From NCBI GenBank assembly GCA_007120055.1, contig SKOL01000706.1, positions 1-6,360 of the forward strand: a stretch of DNA of 6,360 nucleotides. Direction: 5' to 3'. Positions 1 through 5,276 of the stretch are shown here, one piece after another (the first letter of the stretch is position 1; each line of letters opens with the position of its first letter). The notes below the pieces were generated by a model, which was not told the origin of the DNA, ran no database searches, and was given only the letters and a program-made list of their open reading frames with translations. The translations under genes were made by a program, and so were the position numbers. The stretch comes from Anaerobacillus sp. (GTDB lineage: Bacteria > Bacillota > Bacilli > Bacillales_H > Anaerobacillaceae).

Positions 1-7
1 ATTGAAA

Positions 8-122
8 TCTAGTGGCGATAGCGAAGAGGTCACACTCGTTCCCATGCCGAACACGATCGTTAAGCTCTTTTGCGCCGATGGTAGTTAGGGGTTTCCCCTT
101 GTGAGAGTAGGACGTTGCTAGA
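8..122 (+). rRNA. rrf: 5S ribosomal RNA
   Basis: This is the 5S RNA of the large ribosomal subunit. The sequence follows the Bacillus 5S pattern throughout: the GGCGATAGCGAAGAGGTCACAC block near the 5' end (from about 14), CCCATGCCGAACACG in loop B/C, TTAAGCTCTT, GCGCCGATGGTAGT, and the GTGAGAGTAGGACG block near the 3' end. The ends are set by pairing of the first ten bases (8-17) with the last ten (113-122) to close the terminal stem; they may be off by one or two bases. The length of about 115 nt is normal. It is followed at once by a terminator, so it is the last or only remaining gene of an rRNA operon whose 23S gene would lie just left of the window. Confidence 0.96.
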
Positions 123-125
123 TAG

Positions 126-156
126 AAAAACACTCCAATAGGGGTGTTTTTTATTT
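126..156 (+). terminator. rRNA operon terminator
   Basis: An intrinsic terminator: AACACTCC pairs with GGGGTGTT around an AATA loop (one G-U pair), followed by a T-rich run TTTTTTATTTT. It begins four bases after the 5S 3' end, so it ends the rRNA transcript. Confidence 0.92.
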
Positions 157-201
157 TATTGAGAAATATAACATCTAAATTAGTCAATGATGCTCCTGCG
201 T

Positions 202-278
202 CTCCTAGTTATGCTTCGGGGTAGGCTTCCTCGTTGCAAAGCTGCATGAAGTTAATTCAAAGTTGCATATCATGTTGA
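202..278 (+). repeat. Diverged post-rRNA repeat, copy A
   Basis: Aligns without gaps to 393-469 at a constant offset of 191. I counted 54 identities in 77 positions (about 70%). Shared islands include CTTC.TCG, CTGCA, TTCAAAGT and ATCATG.TGA. The similarity resumes after a two-base gap near 293-304 (GCTTCGTTGCTA against ACTTTGCTA). There is no open reading frame, so the conservation is not explained by coding. The family is not one I can name. Confidence 0.6.
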
Positions 279-303
279 GAATGAGGTCAGCAGCTTCGTT
301 GCT

Positions 304-350
304 AGACAAAGGAAAAAGTACATTCCAATAGGGATGTACTTTTTTTGTCT
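304..350. terminator. Orphan bidirectional terminator
   Basis: A long hairpin: AAAAAGTACAT pairs with ATGTACTTTTT around a loop region of TCCAATAGG, and an outer arm AGACAAA pairs with TTTGTCT with GG bulged. The T-run after the inner stem makes it a good intrinsic terminator on the plus strand, and the A-run before the stem gives a T-run on the minus strand as well. No gene lies between it and the rRNA terminator, so what transcript it ends is unclear. Its loop segment CCAATAGGG is identical to the one in the rRNA terminator. Confidence 0.75.
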
Positions 351-392
351 ATAAAAATGTTTAATACAAGTGATTTGGTGTTGGCACTGCCT

Positions 393-469
393 CTACTAGG
401 TTTGTTTCGAAGTATGCTTCTTCGAGGATAACCTGCACGGAGAGGTTTCAAAGTAGTAAATCATGATGA
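393..469 (+). repeat. Diverged post-rRNA repeat, copy B
   Basis: Second copy of the repeat described at 202-278, same orientation. The partial match extends to about 491, where the tail TTTGCTA corresponds to TTGCTA of copy A. Unlike copy A it is not followed by a hairpin terminator; the next structured element is the bidirectional terminator 70 bases further on. Confidence 0.6.
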
Positions 470-560
470 ATTTTACTCACTAACTTTGCTACGTCAGATC
501 AGAGGCTCGAATTAGTGGTCCAATTAATTTGTAGTCCGATCCGCTCATTTTAAATAAACC

Positions 561-620
561 AAACCGGTTCAACACGGGCAAACGTAACGTCGCCCATGCC
601 GAACCGGCTTTTTAATTATA
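561..620. terminator. Bidirectional terminator, downstream of the anti-sigma gene
   Basis: AAACCGGTTC (561-570) pairs with GAACCGGCTT (601-610), with one mismatch, and an inner GGGC (576-579) pairs with GCCC (592-595). On the plus strand it is followed by CTTTTTAATTATATTTTT. On the minus strand it is followed by GGTTTGGTTTATTT, a weaker T-rich tract. It sits 17-26 bases past the stop of the minus-strand anti-sigma gene, so it most likely ends the sigma/anti-sigma transcript and also blocks read-through from the rRNA side. Confidence 0.8.
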
Positions 621-636
621 TTTTTCAACTACTACC

Positions 637-1536
637 TTATTGATTTTTAACGATTCGGAACACTTTTTGTTCCTCACCGTACATGTCAATGGTTGCTTGA
701 TCACTATAAAATTTTACCCATAAACCTTCACCTTCTTTAAAGTAGAAAGTTTTTTCATCATCAATAACGACAGGGTATAACATATACGTTTGTCCTTCGA
801 CAGTTACTTCTTCTTTAGATTGTTGCTCATCGTAAGTGAAGAAGGTTTCTTCGATAGGTTCGGCTTCGTCGAGTAAATATTCGATCATCGCTTCTTCCCA
901 GTTATCTAAATGAAGGATTGATTCAATTCTTTCGTAGTCGGTCTCATCAACGACACTGCGGATGATTGTGACCTCGTCTTCTTTTACAGCAAAGAGTTCG
1001 TATCTAAGAACGGCGTGTGCTTGATGACCGTAAGCTAACACATAATCGGTGTTTTCACTTTGATAAAACTCCCTTGCTTCACTTAAATAGCTCGGATGAT
1101 AGAGGTTGTAATCTGAAAAAACATCGTATTTTTGAAGTGGGTCAACGGCGTATTCATCTGGATCTTGTTTTTGATCGTCTGAACTTTCATCGCCAGTTTC
1201 ATCTCTTTTTTGATCAGTAGCATCTTCTTCTCTCTCGTTAGGTTCGTCTCCAGTAATTTCAGTTTGGTCATAATCTGGTTGGGGCTCGTCACCAACGATA
1301 TCTAATGTCTCTTCGTTAAGCGAAGTAATAATAAAGAACGCTGCGACAGCTGCAATTGCAACTCCTCCAATACTTGCGGCAAATCGTTTCATGAAAAATC
1401 CTCTCCTTTGTTTTTCTTCATATTGCTGACTAAATTCCGTAATTGCTTCGTGCATTTCCCGTTTTTTCTCGTCATTTAAACTAGGTTTTGGCATTTGCTC
1501 CAGTTTTTTATCAAAATCATCATGATTATTTTTCAC
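637..1536 (-). CDS. Membrane-anchored anti-sigma factor (RsiX-like position)
   Basis: Predicted to hold the co-encoded ECF sigma factor inactive at the membrane until an envelope signal arrives. The 299-residue protein has a charged cytoplasmic N-terminus (1-50), one membrane segment at about 52-73, a very acidic low-complexity linker (about 75-131, rich in D, E, Q) and a C-terminal outside domain (about 132-299) that I cannot assign to a family. The zinc-binding HxxxCxxC motif of ZAS-type anti-sigma factors is absent; the protein has no cysteine at all. The start is GTG at 1536-1534, preceded by AGGAGG at 1550-1545 with an 8-base spacer. It overlaps the end of the sigma gene by 11 bp, which suggests translational coupling and is the usual arrangement for such pairs. 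The role is inferred from topology and position; sequence similarity to known anti-sigma proteins is weak by eye. Confidence 0.82.
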   Translation of the reverse strand: MKNNHDDFDKKLEQMPKPSLNDEKKREMHEAITEFSQQYEEKQRRGFFMKRFAASIGGVAIAAVAAFFIITSLNEETLDIVGDEPQPDYDQTEITGDEPNEREEDATDQKRDETGDESSDDQKQDPDEYAVDPLQKYDVFSDYNLYHPSYLSEAREFYQSENTDYVLAYGHQAHAVLRYELFAVKEDEVTIIRSVVDETDYERIESILHLDNWEEAMIEYLLDEAEPIEETFFTYDEQQSKEEVTVEGQTYMLYPVVIDDEKTFYFKEGEGLWVKFYSDQATIDMYGEEQKVFRIVKNQ

Positions 1537-2053
1537 TAAAAACGCCTCCTAGCTCGTGTTCTAACTGTTTTTGTAATGCTTTTTTTGCTCGATGATAAGT
1601 AGAGCGTACTTTATTTTCACTCCAGTTTAAAATTGACGAGGTTTCGGTTACTGTGAGGTCTTTGATTCCTCTTAAAATTATTACGTCACGATAATTTGAT
1701 TTTAACGATTGGATCGCTTCATATAGCTTCTGATTTTCTTCAATTTCTTGAAAGAGTGTATCTGGTGTTTCTTCGGTAACTGGTTCCTGGTTTGCGTCAA
1801 AGGTTAAGTAGCTTTTCCATTTGTTACGGCTTCTTTTTCTTAATTCGTCCAATGCGACATTGCGAGCAATTGAAAAAAGCCAAGTTTTAGGTTGAGCATT
1901 TCCTTTAAAGGAATCTAGGCCTTTGATTGCTCGAATGAAAACCTCTTGTACCAAATCTTCCACGTCGGTAGAACCCATTCTATAAATTAAAAATTGATAA
2001 ACATCATCACTATAGTCGTGAAACCAATCAGAGATGATTTGTTGGTTGGACAT
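1526..2053 (-). CDS. ECF RNA polymerase sigma factor, SigX-like
   Basis: A group 4 (extracytoplasmic function) sigma-70 factor, which directs RNA polymerase to stress-type promoters. The 175 residues are the normal size. Region 2 covers about 8-74, with the core-binding segment DLVQEVFIRAIK at 33-44 and the -10 recognition segment around PKTWLFSIARNVALDELRK (55-73). A variable linker follows (about 75-105). Region 4 covers about 108-164, with YRDVIILRGI at 121-130 and a helix-turn-helix at about 133-156 (TVTETSSILNWSENKVRSTY). The motifs resemble B. subtilis SigX, but I cannot exclude SigM-, SigV- or YlaC-type relatives, so no symbol is given. The ATG start follows GGAGG with an 8-base spacer. 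The gene is first in a two-gene unit with its overlapping anti-sigma gene, divergent from the gene at 2351. Confidence 0.93.
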   Translation of the reverse strand: MSNQQIISDWFHDYSDDVYQFLIYRMGSTDVEDLVQEVFIRAIKGLDSFKGNAQPKTWLFSIARNVALDELRKRSRNKWKSYLTFDANQEPVTEETPDTLFQEIEENQKLYEAIQSLKSNYRDVIILRGIKDLTVTETSSILNWSENKVRSTYHRAKKALQKQLEHELGGVFSEK

Positions 2054-2350
2054 ATAATTTGCCTCCGTTTTTTGTCGTTCTATATAATTAGACGATATGT
2101 TTCTCGATTTATCGCACTTTTTTACAAAAGATTATTTGTGATTTTAATTTATAAATCCCCGAAAAACATCATTCCCATTATAAATTTCATCATTCAATAT
2201 TTTCGTCAAGAAGTATCTATAGGTAGTTGTTTGATATGCTCAAGTAAGGAGTTTATGATGTTCACCTATAAGTGAAAAAATGGTACTTTTCTATTTTAAC
2301 AGTACATTGTATGATGATAGATGAAAAGCTTAGTAGAGTGAGGGACTTTC
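2054..2350. other. Divergent intergenic region between the sigma operon and the 149-aa protein
   Basis: About 300 AT-rich bases containing the start signals of two divergent units. The plus-strand promoter is listed separately. For the minus strand there is a perfect TATAAT at 2182-2177 and a TTGACG at 2209-2204, but they are 21 bases apart, which is too far for a standard sigma-A promoter. A weaker pair, TCGAGA and TATAGA 17 bases apart, lies closer to the gene. I could not find a clear ECF-type promoter (GTAAC or GAAAC about 16-17 bases from CGAC/CGTC) that would show autoregulation. No gene is supported here. Confidence 0.5.
2231..2259 (+). promoter_or_regulatory. Sigma-A type promoter for the 149-aa protein gene
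   Basis: TTGATA at 2231-2236 and TATGAT at 2254-2259 are separated by exactly 17 bases, each one base off consensus. Transcription would start near 2266, giving a leader of about 85 bases. A second possible -10 (TATGAT at 2310-2315) lacks a good -35. Confidence 0.65.
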
Positions 2351-2800
2351 ATGAAAAAAATCATATTGAGTTTAATCATACTTGGTTTTATTAGTGCAGC
2401 CGGGTATTACGGCTACAATTATGCTATTAGCTATACATCCGATCAAATGATTGAACATGTTGTGAATGATTTGTTAGATGAACAAATCGTAGAACAACTT
2501 TTAAGTGATCCGAAAATTGAGGAACTTGTTCAAGAATTGGTGTCTCAAGAAAGTAAAAAAACGAGTTCAGAAAAGTTAGAGGAACTACCTTTTACAACGA
2601 AAGAAGAAGGTGTAAAAGTAGTGATGAGTAAATTTTCGATTGGAGAAATTACAGCGATTGCTAGTCAAGCTCAAAGTGGTTTAACTGTAGAGCAACAAAT
2701 GGAAATTGCCGATCAATTTACGGAGCGTTTAACGGAAGAGGAAATAGAAGCATTAATGATTATAGGAGTCGCGGAACTTATGAAGGAATTTAATAAATAG
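2351..2800 (+). CDS. Small membrane-anchored or secreted helical protein, unknown function
   Basis: A 149-residue protein. Residues 1-28 form a Lys-Lys start and a hydrophobic segment (about 4-24) that is a signal peptide or N-terminal anchor; there is no cysteine, so it is not a lipoprotein. The rest is almost entirely charged amphipathic helix: 30-68 is acidic (DLLDEQIVEQLL, PKIEELVQELV), then a Ser/Lys linker (68-76), then 79-147 with LPFTTKEEGVKVVMSKFS, GLTVEQQ and LTEEEIEAL. I have an impression of similar small exported proteins in Bacillaceae but cannot name a characterised family. The ATG start follows GAGGGAC at about 2340-2346. It has its own promoter and terminator, so it is a single-gene unit, divergent from the sigma operon. 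A role outside the membrane is inferred only from topology. Confidence 0.85.
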   Translation: MKKIILSLIILGFISAAGYYGYNYAISYTSDQMIEHVVNDLLDEQIVEQLLSDPKIEELVQELVSQESKKTSSEKLEELPFTTKEEGVKVVMSKFSIGEITAIASQAQSGLTVEQQMEIADQFTERLTEEEIEALMIIGVAELMKEFNK

Positions 2801-2801
2801 A

Positions 2802-2850
2802 TAAAAAAATCGCATGAGTTTTCCAAAGAAAATCACGTGCGGTTTTTTGT
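2802..2850 (+). terminator. Terminator after the 149-aa protein gene
   Basis: A hairpin with an A-rich left arm (AAAAAATCGCATGAGTTTT) and a right arm AAAATCACGTGCGGTTTTTT, with small bulges, followed by TTTTTTGTTGTTG. It begins directly after the TAG stop. Confidence 0.82.
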
Positions 2851-2870
2851 TGTTGTTTTGTTAATTAAAA

Positions 2871-2991
2871 ATGGAGGGGGGAAAATTGTTTAGTATCTTA
2901 GTTTTCGATCGAAAAGCTGGAAAATGAAACGCATGATGGTTGCTGTAACTACGATTTATCAAATAAAACAAAGTTGGTGATGAAGTTGTGA
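2871..2991 (+). other. Chain of overlapping mini-ORFs ahead of the lipoprotein gene
   Basis: Three tiny reading frames touch or overlap one another. The first runs ATG 2871 (or TTG 2886, just after the G-run GGAGGGGGG at 2873-2881) to TGA 2925-2927 and encodes 18 or 13 residues. The second starts at ATG 2924 in an ATGA overlap, encodes 18 residues (MKRMMVAVTTIYQIKQSW) and stops at 2978-2980. The third starts at ATG 2980, encodes three residues and stops at 2989-2991, overlapping the GTG start of the lipoprotein at 2988. The strongest ribosome site in this stretch is the one before the first mini-ORF, not the one before the lipoprotein. It could be a translated leader or a decayed gene fragment; chance is also possible. 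Confidence 0.25.
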
Positions 2992-3578
2992 AGCATTATT
3001 TTTTAGTTACAAACATCCTCATCCTAATAACGACAGTAATTAGTGGTTGTAAACAGGATGTTAAAGTACCACCAAACAATAATATAATAGGAATAAAAGA
3101 ATTCCATGTAAAATCGGATTCCACAGAATTGGAAACATCGGCAAAAGGGACAGTATTTCTTAGCGGAGAAGAAGGAGTTCCTGAACTTGCAAAAATAGTT
3201 GCATTCGTTGAGATAGATCCAGATGACTGGGGAGGAATCAGTATCTATCTCTCTGACCAGTGGAATATTTCCAGCATAATAAGTAGTTATCCCGAAGATA
3301 GAAAAGAAAAGATACCTGAGTACCTTCCAGCGGTATGGACCACTGGTGCAGAAACTGAGCATGGATGGAATAAGTTTATAGAAATCGGAAGAGATCGTAG
3401 TCGCTCTACCACCACAGGAGGCGGCAAAGGAACTGTTATGATTGAGTTGGAGATTAATAAAGAGACGATGGATGTATCGGATGTATTCAGAATGGGTGTT
3501 GGGGTTGGTTCAAAAGAAAAAGATGGTATAAGAATAATAAATCCAGATTCAAAGGATATAGAGATAACCATACCTTAG
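2988..3578 (+). CDS. Putative lipoprotein, unknown function
   Basis: A 196-residue predicted lipoprotein attached to the outer face of the membrane. The signal peptide is short (MKHY, hydrophobic core about 5-19) and ends in a lipobox VISGC, with Cys21 as the lipidated residue; a Lys/Asn/Pro-rich spacer follows. The mature part reads as beta-rich: VAFVEIDPDDWGGISIYLS at 71-89, ISSYPEDR at 98-105, a Gly-rich TTTGGGKGTVMIELEI at 141-156, and GVGVGSKEKDG at 170-180. I do not recognise a named domain. The start is GTG at 2988, the only start that gives a correct signal peptide; its ribosome site (GGTGATG, about 2976-2982) is weak. The gene is monocistronic apart from the mini-ORF chain in front of it and ends before a terminator. 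Confidence 0.82.
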   Translation: MKHYFLVTNILILITTVISGCKQDVKVPPNNNIIGIKEFHVKSDSTELETSAKGTVFLSGEEGVPELAKIVAFVEIDPDDWGGISIYLSDQWNISSIISSYPEDRKEKIPEYLPAVWTTGAETEHGWNKFIEIGRDRSRSTTTGGGKGTVMIELEINKETMDVSDVFRMGVGVGSKEKDGIRIINPDSKDIEITIP

Positions 3579-3601
3579 AAACATAAAAGTCTTTTTACTA
3601 C

Positions 3602-3636
3602 GGCATTACCTCAAGAAGGAGTAGCCCCTTTTTTAT
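3602..3636 (+). terminator. Terminator after the lipoprotein gene
   Basis: GGC, TA and CTC on the left arm pair with GAG, TA and GCC on the right arm (small bulges, loop AAGAAG), followed by CCCTTTTTTATTT. It is weaker than the others in the window because of the bulges. Confidence 0.6.
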
Positions 3637-3646
3637 TTAAGTTACC

Positions 3647-3683
3647 GTTTAGTAAACACCGAATTGGAAAAATGTGTTATCAT
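3647..3683 (+). promoter_or_regulatory. Candidate promoter and operator-like palindrome for the RDD gene
   Basis: TGTTATCAT at 3675-3683 is an extended -10 element (TGn plus TATCAT); no good -35 is present 17 bases upstream. At 3647-3657 lies a perfect palindrome GTTTA-G-TAAAC, about where a regulator overlapping the -35 region would bind. The regulator is unknown and both elements are short, so chance is possible. Confidence 0.35.
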
Positions 3684-3708
3684 TAAATGTACATCATGAT
3701 TTCAATAT

Positions 3709-3715
3709 GAGGGGG
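3709..3715 (+). promoter_or_regulatory. Ribosome binding site fixing the RDD start
   Basis: GAGGGGG with a 6-base spacer to ATG 3722. It makes the upstream in-frame TTG/ATG options (for example at 3674) unlikely. Confidence 0.8.
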
Positions 3716-3721
3716 CATTTG

Positions 3722-4171
3722 ATGTTAACAAGCAATCCCGCTGGATTTTGGATTCGATTTTTTGCTCTTATTTTGGATGGAATTTTTATGTTTATAGTGA
3801 TAGGGATTATTGCTACGATTGTTTATGGACAGTTTTACATTGAAAGGTTTACCGTTCTCGATACTTTCGATTTTTTATATCATTTGTTATTGCCAGTATT
3901 TTGGTACGGTTATACGCTAGGTAAAAAAGTGCTCGGTGTTCGCATTGCAAGGCTGGACGGTGAAAAGGTAGGTTTAGGAACGATGTTGATGAGAAATGTT
4001 GTGGCAGGTCTCGTTTATGCTTTTACCTTTGGAATTGCTGTCATTGTTAGTGCCTTTATGGTTGGATTGCGAGAAGATGGACGGTCTATTCATGATTTTA
4101 TTGCTGGGACATATGTGACGTATAATCTTCCTAAAGAACTAGATTACGATTATCGGAACGAACATTATTAA
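3722..4171 (+). CDS. RDD-family membrane protein
   Basis: A 149-residue integral membrane protein of the RDD family, named for conserved Arg and Asp residues. Some members have been linked to ion or solute transport, but most have no known function. It opens with NPAGFWIRFFALILDGI (5-21), which carries the family Arg12 and Asp19. Membrane segments lie at about 13-36, 53-66 and 93-116. The typical WYGYTLGKKVLGVRI loop follows the second (61-75), and GRSIHDFIAGTYV (120-132) holds the last conserved Asp. The length fits simple RDD proteins. The frame is open further upstream to 3674, but ATG 3722 has the strong ribosome site and the family's normal N-terminus. A separate promoter and terminator suggest a single-gene unit. 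Confidence 0.9.
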   Translation: MLTSNPAGFWIRFFALILDGIFMFIVIGIIATIVYGQFYIERFTVLDTFDFLYHLLLPVFWYGYTLGKKVLGVRIARLDGEKVGLGTMLMRNVVAGLVYAFTFGIAVIVSAFMVGLREDGRSIHDFIAGTYVTYNLPKELDYDYRNEHY

Positions 4172-4206
4172 ATTAGAACGTGTTAAGTTTTCGGAAAGAG
4201 TTTATT

Positions 4207-4246
4207 GGGTGAGCGATTTTGTATATATTCGCACGCCCTTTTTATC
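4207..4246 (+). terminator. Terminator after the RDD gene
   Basis: GGGTGAGCGA (4207-4216) pairs with TCGCACGCCC (4229-4238) with one mismatch and one G-U pair, followed by TTTTTAT. Confidence 0.88.
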
Positions 4247-4281
4247 TTTTCGTTATTAAAAATGGTGGTGTTGCTGGAGCG

Positions 4282-4298
4282 TTAGATTTATAATCTAA
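4282..4298. promoter_or_regulatory. Inverted repeat 1 with embedded TATAAT
   Basis: A perfect 7-3-7 inverted repeat, TTAGATT-TAT-AATCTAA. A consensus TATAAT (4289-4294) lies in its centre, so it could be an operator over a -10 element. The -35 region is poor at 17 bases (TGGTGT) and TTGCTG is too close at 12. Confidence 0.35.
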
Positions 4299-4324
4299 TA
4301 GACTGTTACAAATGTTTATTTGAG

Positions 4325-4350
4325 TAATGAATTTCATAATTCATTATTTT
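4325..4350. promoter_or_regulatory. Inverted repeat 2, terminator- or attenuator-like hairpin
   Basis: A perfect 9-4-9 inverted repeat, TAATGAATT-TCAT-AATTCATTA, extendable by G-U and A-U pairs, followed by TTTTCG. The stem is AT-only except for one G-C pair, so it is a weak terminator if it is one. Confidence 0.4.
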
Positions 4351-4363
4351 CGCCACGGAGATC

Positions 4364-4403
4364 AATATATAGTTTCGTTAAAACCGTTCTCAAACTATAT
4401 ATT
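4364..4403. promoter_or_regulatory. Inverted repeat 3 upstream of the permease
   Basis: A perfect 12-bp inverted repeat, AATATATAGTTT and AAACTATATATT, with a 16-bp spacer. It ends 60 bases before the permease ATG. It could be a stem-loop in the mRNA leader or a two-half-site operator. A weak promoter (TTTCGT, 17 bases, TATATA at 4396-4401) would place the right arm over the -10. Confidence 0.45.
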
Positions 4404-4463
4404 TTGTGATGTGGCTCGTTTTTGGTAATTATGAAATTCACTCGAGAAAGAGGATTAATTTTT

Positions 4464-5198
4464 ATGCCATATGAATTGTTGTTAATTGTGATTATTATTT
4501 TGATCGGTAGTTTTATTCAAGGGGTTAGTGGCTTTGGCTTTGGTCTTTTTGCGATGGGGTTTTTGCCGCTTTTTTTTACGGTAAAAGAAAGTGCTTTATT
4601 CGTAATGTCGTTAATGGTTGTTGTGTCAGCCTGTATAATTGCAAGAGACTATAAGCATATCGTGTTGAAGGCGGTACTTATACTTTTAGGGGCGTCACTT
4701 GTCGGAAGAATTATTCCGTTTTTTATTTTAAATGCCTTTGGTGAAATGGATGTTATGAAAAAGGTATTAGGTATGTTTTTAATTGCGATGGTGATTTACC
4801 TTTTCTTTAATAAAAAGGAGCCATCAGAAGCGATGATGAAAAGGCCGATCATACCACTTATTTTCGGGTTTTTCGGGGGTTTTATTGGAGGGATTTTTGC
4901 GGTTGGTGGACCGTTTTTTGTGTTTTATTTTTTATTAGTTTTTAAAGATAAATATCAATATAGTGCCAATTTACAGGCGGTATTTTTGGTCAATAATTCT
5001 TTTTCATTAATGTTGCATGGATTTAATGGCGATTTTAACTCTGAGTTTCTTCTTTACTTTTTAGTTGGAGTGGTGACTGTAGTTGTTGGATCAAGTATTG
5101 GAATGAAAATGTTTGATAAGCTACCTCGTGAGACGATTAAAAAGTTTGCGATGTGTGTTGTATTAGTTGCGGGGATAAATTTAATTATTTTTTCGTAG
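4464..5198 (+). CDS. TSUP (TauE/SafE) family permease
   Basis: A 244-residue multi-pass membrane transporter of the 4-toluene sulfonate uptake (TSUP) family, whose members move sulfite, sulfonates, sulfoacetate and related small anions. The substrate here cannot be told. Two family half-motifs are visible: GSFIQGVSGFGFGLFAMGFL at 15-34 and GFFGGFIGGIFAVGGPFFVF at 135-154. About eight hydrophobic segments are spread over 3-39, 44-60, 67-89, 98-115, 128-160, 172-186, 195-216 and 226-244. The length matches the family (about 240-260). TTG 4422 and ATG 4431 are in frame upstream but lack a ribosome site, while ATG 4464 follows AAAGAGGA (4447-4454) with about a 10-base spacer and gives the usual N-terminus. 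No terminator separates it clearly from the next gene (78 bp gap), so read-through is possible. Confidence 0.92.
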   Translation: MPYELLLIVIIILIGSFIQGVSGFGFGLFAMGFLPLFFTVKESALFVMSLMVVVSACIIARDYKHIVLKAVLILLGASLVGRIIPFFILNAFGEMDVMKKVLGMFLIAMVIYLFFNKKEPSEAMMKRPIIPLIFGFFGGFIGGIFAVGGPFFVFYFLLVFKDKYQYSANLQAVFLVNNSFSLMLHGFNGDFNSEFLLYFLVGVVTVVVGSSIGMKMFDKLPRETIKKFAMCVVLVAGINLIIFS

Positions 5199-5262
5199 GC
5201 TGGAATGCAAGATTAAAATAATTATTTCAAATATTCTAGGCGATGTTGAATAAGGGTGAATG

Positions 5263-5268
5263 AAGGAG
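5263..5268 (+). promoter_or_regulatory. Ribosome binding site fixing the NTF2-like start
   Basis: AAGGAG with an 8-base spacer to ATG 5277. The in-frame GTG at 5256 lies before this site and would give seven extra residues, so it is disfavoured. Confidence 0.8.
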
Positions 5269-5276
5269 AGAAAAAG

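Larger units (their letters stand above)
157..560. other. Gene-free block after the rRNA operon
   Basis: About 400 bases with no supportable coding region on either strand and no tRNA that I can fold. It contains a second strong terminator-like hairpin and two diverged copies of one repeat, listed separately. Outside those elements (for example 495-560) I see nothing recognisable. The block may be a decayed remnant of a longer rRNA or tRNA cluster, or a site where interspersed repeats accumulate; this is inference. Confidence 0.6.

Noticed and set aside
157..560. tRNA genes or a CRISPR array in the post-rRNA block
   Set aside because: I could not form a cloverleaf with a TTC-type T-loop, and the repeats are two diverged copies without regular spacers.
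1017..1295. Open frames on both strands inside the anti-sigma gene
   Set aside because: They fall within the acidic repeat-like linker coding region, whose biased codons keep other frames open by chance.
2070..2160. An ECF-type autoregulatory promoter for the sigma operon
   Set aside because: TGTAAA, GAAAC, CGTC and CGAC elements are present on the minus strand, but their spacings (14, 21 and 26 bases) do not match the usual 16-17.
1994..2275. A plus-strand open frame of 93 codons across the start of the sigma gene and the intergenic region
   Set aside because: It overlaps the well-supported sigma gene in antisense, has no ribosome site, and its product is low-complexity Ile/Phe-rich sequence typical of AT-rich non-coding DNA.
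2246..2275. A mini-ORF with AAGGAG and ATGATG before the 149-aa protein gene
   Set aside because: Its start lies upstream of the transcription start predicted from the 2231-2259 promoter, so it would not be in the mRNA.
2261..2276. TTCAC-CTATAA-GTGAA hairpin
   Set aside because: The stem is only five pairs and is followed by an A-run, so it is not a terminator on either strand.
3024..3571. Two minus-strand open frames inside the lipoprotein gene
   Set aside because: They are antisense to a gene with a clear signal peptide, lipobox and terminator, and neither has a ribosome site or recognisable product.
3674..3721. An N-terminal extension of 16 residues on the RDD protein
   Set aside because: It has no ribosome site and covers the candidate -10 element; the strong GAGGGGG site serves ATG 3722.
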